A DNA stretch of 33,478 bases from Ophiothrix spiculata (GCA_000969725.1 JXSR01S015690.1); one strand, 5' to 3'; counted from the stretch's first letter, positions 21,317 through 30,476 are shown. Notes: generated by a model from the sequence alone, not told the origin. Made by a program: numbers and translations.

Positions 21317-21602
21317 ACTCTCTAAATGTAAACGAGTGAAAATTTCACTCCCCAAAAGAGTGAAACTCTTATAAATCACTTAGAAAGGAGTGGTTTTGTA
21401 TGTTAAACGAAGGACAACTCAAAAAAGAATTGTCCTTTGTTTAACTCCTCAAACGATGGAAATTCACTCTTTTTAGAGTGATTTTCACTCTTTATGAGTG
21501 GAAATTTGCTGTTTAACATACAAAACCACTCCTTTCTGAGTGGTTTATAAGAGTTTCACTCTTTTGGGGAGTGAAATGTTCACTCGTTTACATTTAGAGA
21601 GT
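21317..21602. mobile_element. TA-flanked MITE with ~90-bp arms and GAGTGAAA motifs
   Basis: Arms: CTCTCTAAATGTAAACGAGT.. and ..ACTCGTTTACATTTAGAGAG, continuing through TTTCACTCCCCAAAAGAGTG and AGGAGTGGTTTTGTATGTTA. TA lies outside both ends. A second internal hairpin is GTTAAACGAAGGACAA / TTGTCCTTTGTTTAAC. ACTC/GAGT motifs recur throughout. About 286 bp, non-coding. Confidence 0.9.
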
Positions 21603-21858
21603 AATAACTTGTCCTCTATAGGGGCAGTCCAAGATGGCTGCCATCCCCTGTGAGATTTTATGTGGCATTCAAAATGAGATTTGTTAATTCCTCTATCAAG
21701 CCATATCACAATATTGTGGTAGGCATAGTGCACTATAAATCACCTACAATTAGTCATATCAGACTTATCACATTGAAACCATCAGTTGCCTGTGCAACAT
21801 GCCTCTCATTTATCACAGATATTGGCTAGAAGTTTCCATACTCCATAAATCTTGAAGA

Positions 21859-22206
21859 ATGCAACAAGCAGCCGATAAACGCACATATGACCATACGCGG
21901 AAATAAATTAGTCCGTACTTTTCAAATCATAACAAAGTACCAAAATCATGTTGATTATTCAAATGAACTTATATTCAAGATTTGTCCATGTAGTAACAAC
22001 AAAATTAACCAAAAATAATACCAAAATAATGAAAGATTTATGTACCAAATGTATTAATATGCAGTGATTTGGTCTTAATCATTCCTAATCAATCATTGCC
22101 AGTCTCTTACACAATGCAAAAACAACAGTTCACAATGTTGAAGAATGCAAGGGGAATTCTTTGGATCTTGTAACAGAGTCTGATTGCTTGTTGCATACTT
22201 CAGGTT
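21859..22206 (+). repeat. ~370-bp direct tandem repeat, unit 1
   Basis: It shares ordered blocks with 22230-22553: AACAAGCAGCC, AATTAGTCC, TTTGTCCATGT, GATACCAAAAT-type, ATGAAAGATT, CAGTTCACAATGTTG and TTGGATCTTG/ATGGATCTTG. Divergence is substantial, so the duplication is old. Confidence 0.85.
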
Positions 22207-22229
22207 TTATAGCGAATATAAACCTTGAG

Positions 22230-22553
22230 GTATAAAACAAGCAGCCAATTAACGCAAACAACCATATGGGAAAACTAAATTAGTCCATATTTTTGAATCA
22301 TAACAATGTACCCAATCTTGCTGAATATTCAAATGAGCTTATGTTCAGGGTTTGTCCATGTGGTAGAAAAAACCTTTTGCCAAAATATGATACCAAAATC
22401 ATGAAAGATTCATGCCCAAAATATATTAATACACAGTGATTTTGTCTAAAATCAGAAAAACCAGTTCACAATGTTGTAGAATACAAGGTACATGGTATGG
22501 ATCTTGAAACAGAGTGTGATTGCTTACTTCATACTTCATACTTCCAAGGTTTA
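22230..22553 (+). repeat. ~370-bp direct tandem repeat, unit 2
   Basis: The second copy of the unit at 21859-22206, in the same order and orientation, with small indels. Confidence 0.85.
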
Positions 22554-22587
22554 TTAAGTAAAGTGATGAAATGAGAGACTTTGGGAG

Positions 22588-22830
22588 TTGAGCTGTATCT
22601 GTGTAAGGCCAGGTCCAGACTCCACTATCGTATATAATATTTTGCCTAGAATATTCTATGCTGACAAAATTTTGTCCTCAGCATAGGATATTCTAAGCAA
22701 AATATTCTATACGATAGTGAAGTCTGGAACGGGCCTAAGAACTATCTCAAGGTCAAGTATCATTAAAACCTGATCATCCTTTCCAGATGAATGATTTAAT
22801 TAGATCATTTGGACCAAGTACACTTTGGGT
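22588..22830 (+). repeat. Direct repeat copy carrying a MITE insertion
   Basis: GTTGAGCTGTATCTGTG (22588-22603) and AACTATCTCAAGGTCAAGTA plus GATGAATGATTTAATTAGAT match 23010-23120. Here the two parts are separated by the element at 22606-22735; in the other copy they are contiguous. Confidence 0.88.
22606..22735. mobile_element. 130-bp TA-flanked hairpin MITE
   Basis: AGGCCAGGTCCAGACTCCAC.. pairs with ..GTGAAGTCTGGAACGGGCCT. The arms run inward through ATCGTATATAATATTTTGC and TATTCTATGCTGA to a short loop, so nearly the whole element is stem. TA flanks both sides (22604-22605, 22736-22737). The paralogous copy at 23010-23120 lacks it. Confidence 0.9.
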
Positions 22831-22870
22831 CCCCTTTTTGGCTTGGCGCATAGGGGTTTGGTTAGTTTTA

Positions 22871-22992
22871 GGTTCATTCCACGGAAAATTGAACTTTTTT
22901 TGACTTCAAGCAAAAATCAGTTTTAGGTTCAGTTTTAGGTTCATTCCACGGAAAATTAAACTTTTTTTGACTTCAAGCAAAAAATCAGTGTC
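22871..22992 (+). repeat. 68-bp tandem duplication
   Basis: GGTTCATTCCACGGAAAATT, then TTTTTTTGACTTCAAGCAAA, occurs at 22871 and again at 22939 with one or two differences. Confidence 0.9.
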
Positions 22993-23009
22993 GTCTCTGT
23001 TACTCATTG

Positions 23010-23120
23010 GTTGAGTTGTATCTGTGTTGCAGCTATCTCAAGGTTTATTACCATGAAAACCTGAGCATCCTTCCCGGATGAATGATTTAATTAGATCATT
23101 TGGATCAAGTATACTTTAGG
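23010..23120 (+). repeat. Direct repeat copy without the MITE (empty site)
   Basis: GTTGAGTTGTATCTGTG runs directly into TTGCAGCTATCTCAAGG, then GATGAATGATTTAATTAGAT. This matches 22588-22830 on both sides of its insertion. Confidence 0.88.
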
Positions 23121-23742
23121 TCCTGTCAAAATTTTAGGCTTACGGTTTATGTTTATGGTTAGTTTTAGGGTTAGGGGTTAAGATCAAGTTTTTGATTGGT
23201 CATATAAGTATACTTTTTCTAATCATTAATTTTGAAAAACCTATCAGGTCTTGAACTCTTTTGACCTTAGGATTGTTGTTAGCAGATACAGCCTCATTGC
23301 ACTCAACCTTACTTTCAATAACTTATGAGTTTCAGTGGGATAGACCACATTTATTATTTAAATTGATCAATAGAAATAATCTAGAAACACTACCTTCTTT
23401 AAACTTTTACACACCAAAGTTTTCATTTGCTCCATACTCGGTATCCTAGCAACAGATCGGTGTCGTCTGCACAAGAATCACATGCTATCATAATCTTGAC
23501 ATTTAAATCCCAAGCGGACTTACTTTATCTTTTTCTATTTCTAGAATAAAGCACCAATTTTGCTAAGTCTTTTCAGATATCAGATTCTGTATATATGCGC
23601 TTCTGCCCAAGTCGTAAATGTTAATCTATGCAAAAGGAAGGACAAATGTGTGAAAATGGGATATCGTCTCATTATCTTGTGCTTGTATTATATTGAATGG
23701 GAAGAGTCAACCATAGTGATGTGAGGAGTATGTTAAAGTAAT
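23121..23742. other. Unassigned DNA
   Basis: A degenerate TTAGGG-like patch (GTTAGTTTTAGGGTTAGGGG) lies at 23159-23180. I recognise nothing else. Confidence 0.5.
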
Positions 23743-24841
23743 ATGTGACCGCTCACCACAAATTCTCTGTAAAGTTGGAATTTGAGTTTAACACTATATG
23801 TGTGGTGCTCTGGCATAATGAGCGGAAAGTCGCGATTGAAGATTTTGAATAAATGGCTGCTAAAGTAAAAATATGATGAAAAGATCAAATTTCGTTTTTT
23901 GACATAAAACAAATAAATACATTAGTGCTAACCTATATTTCGCGTTTTGAAGGTCAATTACGCCGGGAAGTGTATTTATTCACGGGTAATTGATCGCGTT
24001 TTGCTATTATACACTATAGTAAACAGTAACTTTAAAATCGATTTGCGCCCGTTTTTTACTGCCAGATTTTGAGTGGACTGCCTTGTGTTTCTATCTCTAA
24101 ATGAAAATTGTAGAAAGAAAGTATGACATATTATATATCATTCGAAAGCTGAGATTATAGAGAATTAAAATATGTCATAAACTCAATTTTGAAAATCGCG
24201 ACTTTCCGCTCATTATGCCAGAGCACCACACATATGTTCTAGAATCCCATTAGATCCACAATTTTGATCGCTTTGAAAAACAATGTTCTCCGCATTATTT
24301 ATCTTCAAAATCGAACTCAGTGATAAACTACCTCAATACAATTCATGTGAAACAAAAAATTTGAAAATTAAGGGACAAAACAAAATTTGAATAGCGCTTT
24401 CATTTTACAAGTTTATTATAGAATTATTAGATTATCTCAAAAACGATGCAACCGATTTGAATCTTTTTTGCACTAAAACACGCACAACCCCTATCTTGAC
24501 TTAAGTGTTAATATATTGGGTAAAATACATGGAAAAAGTCATATGTCAATGAAAATTAATATTATTATGGAATTGCTTCATTCATGTATTAAACTCTATG
24601 GAAAATATTAGTTTCCATTGCAACTGAAAGAATATCCTAAAACTAGCATTTTTTAGGTGAAATCGCATTAGAAATGTGCATTTTCAGGTTGACTTATTCT
24701 GACATGCCATGTTGCAAAAAATCGTAACTCCACTTTCAGTACATGCTTGTCAGTGATAATATAAAGCTGAATATATGTTCTATTTGAATCTGCAATAAAC
24801 TGGGGGCTGACATTACTGGAGGTTTGTGGTGGAGGATCACA
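23743..24841. mobile_element. Probable outer inverted-repeat element, ~1.1 kb, with another nested inside
   Basis: The left end TGTGACCGCTCACCACAAA opposes the right end TTTGTGGTGGAGGATCACA, about 19 bp with three or four mismatches. The second element (23796-24235) lies inside near the left end. The remainder (24236-24820) is AT-rich and non-coding. Confidence 0.55.
23796..24235. mobile_element. Inverted-repeat element with ~44-bp termini, 440 bp
   Basis: The left end ATATGTGTGGTGCTCTGGCA continues TAATGAGCGGAAAGTCGCGAT. The right end is its exact complement over at least 40 bp, ending TGCCAGAGCACCACACATAT. The interior is non-coding with CpG-containing blocks (TTCGCGTTTTG, TACGCCGGGAAG). 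The near-identical ends suggest recent activity compared with most elements here. Confidence 0.9.
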
Positions 24842-24873
24842 GTTTTACTAAAAACTAAGCAATACAATGCAAT

Positions 24874-25094
24874 AAGAAGAATCCCTGTTTTTGTCCTGAT
24901 GATCAAACTGTCAAATTTTTAATATTTTACCATTAGGATTTGCTTTTAGGGTTAGTAACAAATGTTAGATTTAGGGTTTGGGTTAGGATTAAGATTATCA
25001 TAAGAGTTTTGGTAAGGGTTTGGGTTTTGGGGTAAGGTTACCGAAATATTACAAGTGAATATAAAGTTGTTGTGAAAAAACAGGGATTCTTCTT
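24874..25094. repeat. Inverted-repeat element enclosing degenerate telomere-like sequence
   Basis: AAGAAGAATCCCTGTTTTT at the left pairs with AAAAACAGGGATTCTTCTT at the right. The interior (about 24945-25048) is a G/T-rich run of variants such as TTAGGGTTAG, TTTAGGGTTTGGGTTAGG and GGTAAGGGTTTGGG. Confidence 0.7.
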
Positions 25095-25470
25095 GATGGA
25101 AGATTTAAACATTTTTTCACAACACAAAAATTTGAAAACATACCTCGGAATTTTCAAACGGGATCCATTGTTTTTCATCAGCGAGATGAGACTGACTCAT
25201 CAGATCGTGACCTTTGGGTATTTGACCTGAGAACAGTCTTATAGACTCCCAAAAGTTTGTGTCCGCCCCCGTCTGGGTTCAGTGTCATGGAAATGCAACT
25301 CCAGAACAATAAAGACTTTCAAAAACCCATAAAGAATTAAAGAATACACAAAATAAATGTGCAACAAATCTGCAAAACTACAAGAATGTATTACTCAAGC
25401 TATATGACAATGTAATACTAGTTGTGATTTATAGTGTACTCTGCCTTCTTGACAATGTGTTTTTTTGCAG
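25095..25470. other. Unassigned DNA
   Basis: No gene or repeat that I can support. Confidence 0.6.
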
Positions 25471-25472
25471 CC

Positions 25473-25694
25473 TAAGGGGTGCACCATTAGATTTCCAGGG
25501 GGGAGCAGGAAGTTTTTTGAAAACAAAAATTCCCCCTCCACAGGTAGAAGGAAAAAAAATCCCCCCTGAAAATGGAATAGGCAGAAAAACAGTAATTTCC
25601 AGGGGGGGAAATCGCTCCCGAATGGGGCGCTAAAAACAAACAAACCCAAACCCAACTTCCTGCTCCCCCCTGGAAATCTAATGGTGCACCCCTT
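25473..25694. mobile_element. TA-flanked MITE with ~43-bp termini (AGGGGTGCACC)
   Basis: The left end TAAGGGGTGCACCATTAGAT, then TTCCAGGGGGGAGCAGGAAG, is matched by the complementary right end ending ATCTAATGGTGCACCCCTTA with no obvious mismatch over 40 bp. Internal copies of TTTCCAGGGGGG and CCCCCTCC occur. The counted span includes the outer TA pairs. Non-coding, about 220 bp. Confidence 0.9.
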
Positions 25695-25700
25695 AGAGAT

Positions 25701-25810
25701 CCTTGATGCCTATATTTTTAGTTACAGTTGTTTTCTATAGGAAACTTATAGGTGAATCTTGGTGCCTATATTTTTAACTACAGTAGCTTTCTATAGAAAA
25801 CTGACCCGAA
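25701..25810 (+). repeat. ~56-bp tandem duplication
   Basis: CTTGATGCCTATATTTTTAG.. and CTTGGTGCCTATATTTTTAA.., each followed by TACAG and a TTTCTATAG(G)AAA segment, lie in direct tandem. A weaker third unit may follow (GCGTCAATATATTTAAACTA near 25826). Confidence 0.8.
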
Positions 25811-26321
25811 AAAGACAGCTTTTTGGCGTCAATATATTTAAACTACAGCAATTGACCAGGTTGCCAGGATAAAGACAGCACCAATTCAATGAGCTTTTAG
25901 TATATAAGCACCACCATTGATGGTACTACAGCTATACCAAATCCGCCGAGCCATTACTGTGTTTGGCCCTCTATTGAGAGGGCCACAATTATTATTTCCC
26001 AAGACATTTGAATAAGACAAGTAATGCATGAACTACATACTTGACAGCAGGCATTGTGCTTTATGAAATGTATCCAATTCACTAGGCAATAAAAAAACCC
26101 GATTTCTTGATACCGCATTTCGTCATCGGGGACACCGCAGTATTGGTTCTGGCGAATTGATCTATATATCGGCAAGGCATTTGACAGTCAAAATCAATAC
26201 ATGGACTGTGATATCATCATGCGTTACATAAATTGAAGTGAAGCCATGATCTTAGGGAAATTCAGTTTTATTTTGGGACCACCTCAGTAATGGGGTCAAT
26301 GGATGGGTGTGTTGTCTTCTA
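25811..26321. other. Unassigned DNA
   Basis: A small perfect hairpin GGCCCTCTATTGAGAGGGCC lies at 25965-25984. Nothing else is recognised. Confidence 0.6.
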
Positions 26322-26472
26322 ATGGTTTATTCAGAATCTGTCAATATGCATCGCACAACGCCCATCGATGCGCAGTCCTGTACACATGCTATTCCTTGTG
26401 CATAGCGTATGTAAAGACTGTGCTTCAATGGGCATCGATCGATGCATATCAACAAGACTCTGAATAAACCAT
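26322..26472. repeat. 151-bp foldback element
   Basis: The left end ATGGTTTATTCAGAATCTG pairs with the right end ending GACTCTGAATAAACCAT. Pairing continues with ATATGCATCG / CGATGCATAT and GCCCATCGATGCGCAGTC / GACTGTGCTTCAATGGGC. It ends 145 bp before the S4 exon. Confidence 0.85.
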
Positions 26473-26617
26473 AAACCAGTTGGGTCAGGTCAACTATGTT
26501 TAGAAATTACCTGAAATCAGCAAGAACCAATCAACTACCAGTTGGAGTTTAAATCAACTCATAACTGATGATTAAACAATATTTTTATTTATTTTCTACC
26601 TATTTTTTGTATTGCAG

Positions 26618-26718
26618 TGCTTTAGAATATACCTTAGGAGACGATACAGGTGTTAATTTATCTGCCATAAGAACTATACGAGTGCTACGACCACTTAGGG
26701 CAATCAATAGAATACCAA
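26618..26718 (+). CDS. Cav3: Cav3 T-type calcium channel alpha-1, internal exon: domain I end of S3, S3-S4 loop and S4 voltage sensor (partial gene)
   Basis: This exon encodes part of the pore-forming subunit of a low-voltage-activated (T-type) calcium channel of the plasma membrane. The 101-bp exon follows a T-rich tract ending in ATTGCAG and stops before the donor GTAAGT. It opens with the last base of a split codon (intron phase 2) and ends with the first base of a Ser codon completed by the next exon (phase 1). It gives 33 full codons. The segment ALEYTL is the S3 end, followed by a short loop [11 protein letters not shown]4 then reads [15 protein letters not shown], with arginines in the regular voltage-sensor spacing. 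This is nearly identical to the vertebrate Cav3 domain I S4 I know ([15 protein letters not shown]). The S3-S4 loop seems about one residue longer than in vertebrates and has no histidine; the corresponding His in CACNA1H mediates Ni2+/Zn2+ block. The exons for S1-S3 should lie upstream, but I could not find them. Invertebrates usually have one Cav3 gene, so I do not choose between G, H and I. Confidence 0.95.
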
Positions 26719-26834
26719 GTAAGTGGTCCAAATTTTACTATGAAATGTCATTTTAGTCAAGATACTGCCATGCTTTACCTGCATATTTGGTCAGATTTTA
26801 GAAGTGTTAATTCAAAGAGGCGGTGTGCAAGTGT

Positions 26835-27260
26835 ACCACGTGTATCAAAAAAAAAATTGTGCACGAATCAAAACTGATTTTGACCTTGATAAAAGCACCG
26901 ATTCATACATTTCTTGTTATTGTAGTAAAGCAGATTTAATAAGCTTTCAAATGCAGAAAAAATGATAGAAATCAGATGAAAAATAAAAAAGATATGACCT
27001 TTTTTTGTGAGTACGTCTCTATCAGATCATAAAGCCATAACCCGTAATTGTGATATGTAATATCTTGCTTAACTGTGTAAATCCCATTGCAATGGAAGAA
27101 AAAGAGACATACTTACAAAATTGGTCATATCTTTTTTATTTTTCATCTGATTTCCATAATTTTTTCTGCATTTGAAGTCTTATTAAATTTATGATTTGGT
27201 GCTTTTATTAAGGTCAAGATCAGTTTTAATCCGTGCACAATTTTGTTTGATTCATGTGGT
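26835..27260. repeat. Long foldback repeat with ~170-bp arms in the S4-S5 intron
   Basis: The left arm ACCACGTGTATCAAAAAAA.., ATTGTGCACG, AAAACTGATTTTGACCTT pairs with the right arm AAGGTCAAGATCAGTTTT, CGTGCACAAT, TTGATTCATGTGGT. The inner arms AATCAGATGAAAAATAAAAA / TTTTTATTTTTCATCTGATT are nearly exact. It starts only 116 bp after the exon's donor site. Confidence 0.9.
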
Positions 27261-27360
27261 GCTTTACTTTATTTTACTGGGAGTGGGTTCAGAGATATTC
27301 CACACCATTCTGCTTTATTTCAGTTCTCATAGGTCAGTGTGTTGTTTTGATATGGATTTA

Positions 27361-27689
27361 AAGGAGCTTGGTCCGATTTTTCAAAATTCAGTTTTCAATG
27401 TCATATGAGAGATGACCACTCCCAAGGTCTAAGTTTCAAATTTCAGCTTAATCGGACAAACTGTTTTGATTTTATGGGCAATTTTATATTTTAGAGCCGC
27501 CTATACGTTACTGTGTAAAATTAATTATGGTTACCATAATTAGACACATTTTCATGTATATCTCCAAAACGGAATATAACTCAGCTGTGAAATTTCACAT
27601 GGGTTATGAGAAAAATATGAGCAACCTTTTGGTACCAAAATCTCAAAAAGTTTTTAAAAAAAGTTGAGGCAATCGGACCAAGCTCCTTT
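27361..27689 (+). mobile_element. AAGGAGC-family MITE, copy 4
   Basis: Ends AAGGAGCTTGGTCCGATTTT and AATCGGACCAAGCTCCTT are exact or nearly exact complements, flanked by TA (27359-27360, 27690-27691). The interior matches copy 2 closely. About 329 bp. This copy has the best-preserved termini of the four. Confidence 0.93.
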
Positions 27690-27721
27690 AGGTTAAATAC
27701 AAAATACTTAGTAGAAACATA

Positions 27722-28196
27722 GGGCCGTATTCTCAAAATAAAAGATGTTTAACACTATAGGCCAAACAATAATTTATTAGACAATATAAATAAAAATCCA
27801 GGGCAGAGCTTGCATTAACAAACAATTGGGCCCTGCACTCTGGATTTCTGTTTAAACTGTCCAATAAATTATTGTTGAGCCTATAATCAGTGTTTAAATT
27901 GCGATTGAAACAATGAAAAAGTTAAATGTAATTCTCAAAGAGTGACCAAATGCAATCACCATTTAAATTTTTAACCACTTGTTGTTAAACTTCTTTAAAA
28001 TTCTTTTGAAACCAAGCTAGGTTGGGGGATAATAGTTGAAAGTTTTAAATATTGTTTCTTACTAGATGCGCTGTTTAAAGATCAATTTTAACTAAATGGA
28101 TATTAGGTCTACCAACATTTTGCTAAAATCAGATTTTAACTAAATGGATATTAGGTCTACCAAAATTTAGCTAAACATCATTTGAGAATACGGCCC
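27722..28196. mobile_element. GGGCCGTATTCTCA-ended element with a foldback inside
   Basis: The left end GGGCCGTATTCTCAAA and right end TTTGAGAATACGGCCC are exact 16-bp inverted repeats, with ATA outside each. Inside lie the foldback at 27756-27882 and two direct copies of TAACTAAATGGATATTAGGT with CTACCAA (about 28090 and 28138). Non-coding. Confidence 0.82.
27756..27882. repeat. Small foldback related to 12622-12744
   Basis: ATAGGCCAAACAATAATTTA.. pairs with ..TAAATTATTGTTGAGCCTAT, and AATCCAGGGCAGAG with GGGCCCTGCACTCTGGATT. It matches the copy at 12622 in CCCTGCACT and TGTTTAAACT. Confidence 0.75.
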
Positions 28197-28733
28197 ATAA
28201 TGTTTAAAATGTACTCATTTCTGGAGTGAGTTACTGAGTTACTATAGTAATAAAGTTTGCATACAATGAAAACATCTAGGGCTTCTTAGTACACAAATGA
28301 TTATAGGGGATATGTCGCAAACATAGATAGCACAATCAGACTCTCTTGCTCCTCAATGGTATTATTTTACAAAATGTGGGTTTACTTTTCAACATTTTGA
28401 AAATATGCACCAAATGTAAGTGATGCAAATTTATCCATTTTTGATGTGGTAAAATTAGCATTAAAATATTGTGTTTCTGCTAAAATACTGACTTTTGTGT
28501 AAATTTGACTTAACATTTTGGCCAATTTGGTATAAAGATTGGTCCTCTTTTCTTAAAAATTGGTTTTTATAGTTGACACTTCAAATTATGATAAATCAAT
28601 ATATAAATATTCAAACCAAACTTAGTCACCCCCTGCAAAAAAATATTAAAAAGGTTTGAAAAAGGTTTTGTTCCGTAACATTCCAGATTTTCCAATCCCC
28701 ACATGTCCCTATTCTGGATTATTTTATGCTTTT

Positions 28734-28862
28734 TTGGGAGCATGTGTGGCTGAGTGGATAATGCGCTGACTCATAATCCATAGGTTGTGAGTTCGAGCCC
28801 TAGTGTCAAGTATTGTGTCCTTGGGCAAGGCACTTTATCCTCATTGCTCCTATGCAATATTT
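28734..28862 (+). mobile_element. tRNA-derived SINE, second copy (5' part)
   Basis: A box TGGCTGAGTGG (28747-28757), B box GAGTTCGAGCCC (28789-28800), then CCTTGGGCAAGGCACTTTAT. The same parts in the same order occur in the SINE at 808-1127. The 5' and 3' halves of the supposed acceptor stem do not pair, and the sequence continues as a SINE body, so it is not a tRNA gene. The 3' end is not clear and the copy may be truncated. Confidence 0.82.
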
Positions 28863-29035
28863 AGTATGTGCCCATATGGCTGCAGTCTAAACATTGCATT
28901 GTGCTTGTTTAGGTGTATTTAATAATTAAAAATTCTAGCAATTTAATCTGCGGATCACAATTAGAGTTTAAATAAAATTTAGTATTTTAATTTGTTTTTA
29001 AATAATTAATTTCTCTGTATTTTTTCCTTTTTCAG

Positions 29036-29210
29036 GTCTACGCATTTTAGTTATGTTACTACTGGATACCCTCCCCATGCTGGGGAACGTCCTTATGTTG
29101 TGCTTTTTTGTGTTCTTTATATTTGGTATTGTTGGCGTACAGTTATGGAAAGGCCTTCTACGCAATAGATGTTATTTAGATTTACCGACCAATGTTTCAT
29201 TAGGATTAGG
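29036..29210 (+). CDS. Cav3: Cav3 T-type calcium channel alpha-1, internal exon: domain I S4-S5 linker and S5
   Basis: This 175-bp exon follows a strong polypyrimidine tract and CAG acceptor (TTTTTCCTTTTTCAG) and ends before the donor GTAAGA. It completes the Ser codon begun in the previous exon, giving [15 protein letters not shown], the S4-S5 linker that couples the voltage sensor to the gate. The S5 helix follows ([17 protein letters not shown]), then GLLRNRC, the start of the extracellular turret. [12 protein letters not shown] and [17 protein letters not shown] are diagnostic of Cav3 domain I rather than of Cav1/Cav2, NALCN or sodium channels. The exon adds 57 full codons and ends two bases into a Gly codon (phase 2) that the next exon completes. 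One N-glycosylation sequon (NVS) lies just after S5. No stop codon or frame break is seen, and the phases agree with both neighbours. Confidence 0.97.
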
Positions 29211-29908
29211 GTAAGATATGGCCTCAGTGTAATAAGAAAAATAAAAAAGAACTCTGATTCTCAATGCATGTAGGATTGAAAATTCACTTTTTACAGCATG
29301 AATTTGTGAGATTTTAAAGAGATTGTTTTCTTTATTTTACGTCGAGAGAAAAGAAGAATAAAATAAAATTCAGCCACATAATCACCTGAAAATGCAGTAA
29401 AAATATCTGCCCAGTGTATAACCTTTGCGGCTAAAAAATGCATATCTCATATAGTTTTGGGCAAAAGAAACCTGAGACAGATGTCTTTTTTTTTGGGGGG
29501 GGGGGCCTAAGTTAGAAAATATCTCTTTGTATTGATGTCACCTTATGAACTAATGATGTATAACACTAAGTGCGTTTCCTACATTTTTATGTGTAAATTC
29601 TTTGGATTTAACAGTCACTTTGACTTTTACAGGTTTACTCTGAATAGCATCTCTTTCAAATGTCCTTTATATCAAAAAATGACCACAACTACTAAAAAAT
29701 TGCAAAGTCTGGATTTGATTTTTTGCCTGTGCACTAGAAGAGAAATATAACTACATCCTCAAGTAAAATTCATGATGCTTCTAGTTAATATACCCAATGT
29801 GTCTTTGGATAAAATTAAAGAGGCATTGATCTTTAAAATTTCAGGGATTTTTTCTTCTTCTTTAATAAGATGTTAAATAGAGATATCTGAACAACAGAAC
29901 TATTTATA

Positions 29909-30099
29909 GACCATATCTATAATTGACATACTCCCGCCGTTGATGGGGTAAATCCACAGAATCGGACGGGGAACAAAACTCAGAGCAAGATCAAGTAGTG
30001 TATTTATCATTCTTGGCCTTGTTCTGAGTTCCGATTCCCCGCCCGATTCTGTGGATTTACCCCATCAAAGGCAGGAGTATGTCAATTATAGATATGGTC
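29909..30099. mobile_element. TA-flanked MITE with ~60-bp arms in the S5-pore intron
   Basis: The arms GACCATATCTATAATTGACA.. and ..TGTCAATTATAGATATGGTC pair almost perfectly, continuing through GATGGGGTAAATCCACAGAA and, after a gap, GAACAAAACTCAGAGCAAGA / CTTGGCCTTGTTCTGAGTTC. TA flanks both ends (29907-29908 and 30100-30101). Confidence 0.9.
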
Positions 30100-30476
30100 T
30101 ATTGATGTCATACATCATGAAATATCTAAAGATTGGTTTGTAAAACATTCCTTTCATATCATAGATTGCAGATAAATCAAAAGCAATTTGGAGTTTGCAT
30201 TAGATCTCCAGAAAAGGCAAATTTTAAAAATTCAACTATAGGGGGCAGTATTTATCGTTGTCAACAACGACAATTAAGAATAAAAGAATACCTAAATACT
30301 GTGATATAGGCCTATAGGGTTTGAATTTGACAATGAAACTTTGCATACTGTCATTATTACCGCAAATACTTCAAATGATGCAAAAATCTTAAAATGCTTG
30401 GAGAAAAGTTTGAGGATGATGCAGAACTTATCCAATGCTCCTTTAAGAATTAAACAGTGAATCTAGTCATGGGGAT

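Larger units (their letters stand above)
1..26617 (+). other. Non-coding, probably intronic DNA upstream of the S4 exon
   Basis: The first recognised exon begins in the middle of a codon and lacks the S1-S3 segments, so a Cav3 intron must reach it from the left. I saw no sequence coding for S1-S3 motifs such as the conserved WNRLDFF region, and no other gene. The stretch could be one intron of more than 26 kb or could hide a short diverged exon. Open frames here are short, lack recognisable protein features and mostly cross repeat boundaries. Confidence 0.6.
26719..29035 (+). other. Intron of Cav3 between the S4 exon and the S5 exon
   Basis: This 2317-bp phase-1 intron starts GTAAGTGG and ends in a long T/C tract plus CAG. 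It contains a long foldback repeat (26835-27260), one AAGGAGC-family MITE (27361-27689), a nested inverted-repeat element (27722-28196) and a tRNA-derived SINE (about 28734-28862). Positions 28200-28733 and 28863-29035 are AT-rich sequence in which I see nothing further. Confidence 0.93.

Noticed and set aside
25965-25984. GC-rich hairpin as a terminator
   Set aside because: Rho-independent terminators are not relevant in this animal context, and no T tract follows.
1-26617. Cav3 S1-S3 exons
   Set aside because: I looked for the conserved S2-S3 and WNRLDFF coding sequence by eye and found none; a diverged short exon cannot be excluded without a profile search.
28734-28806. Possible tRNA gene (A and B boxes)
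   Set aside because: The acceptor stem does not pair, the anticodon arm is not convincing, and the sequence continues into a SINE body shared with 808-1127.
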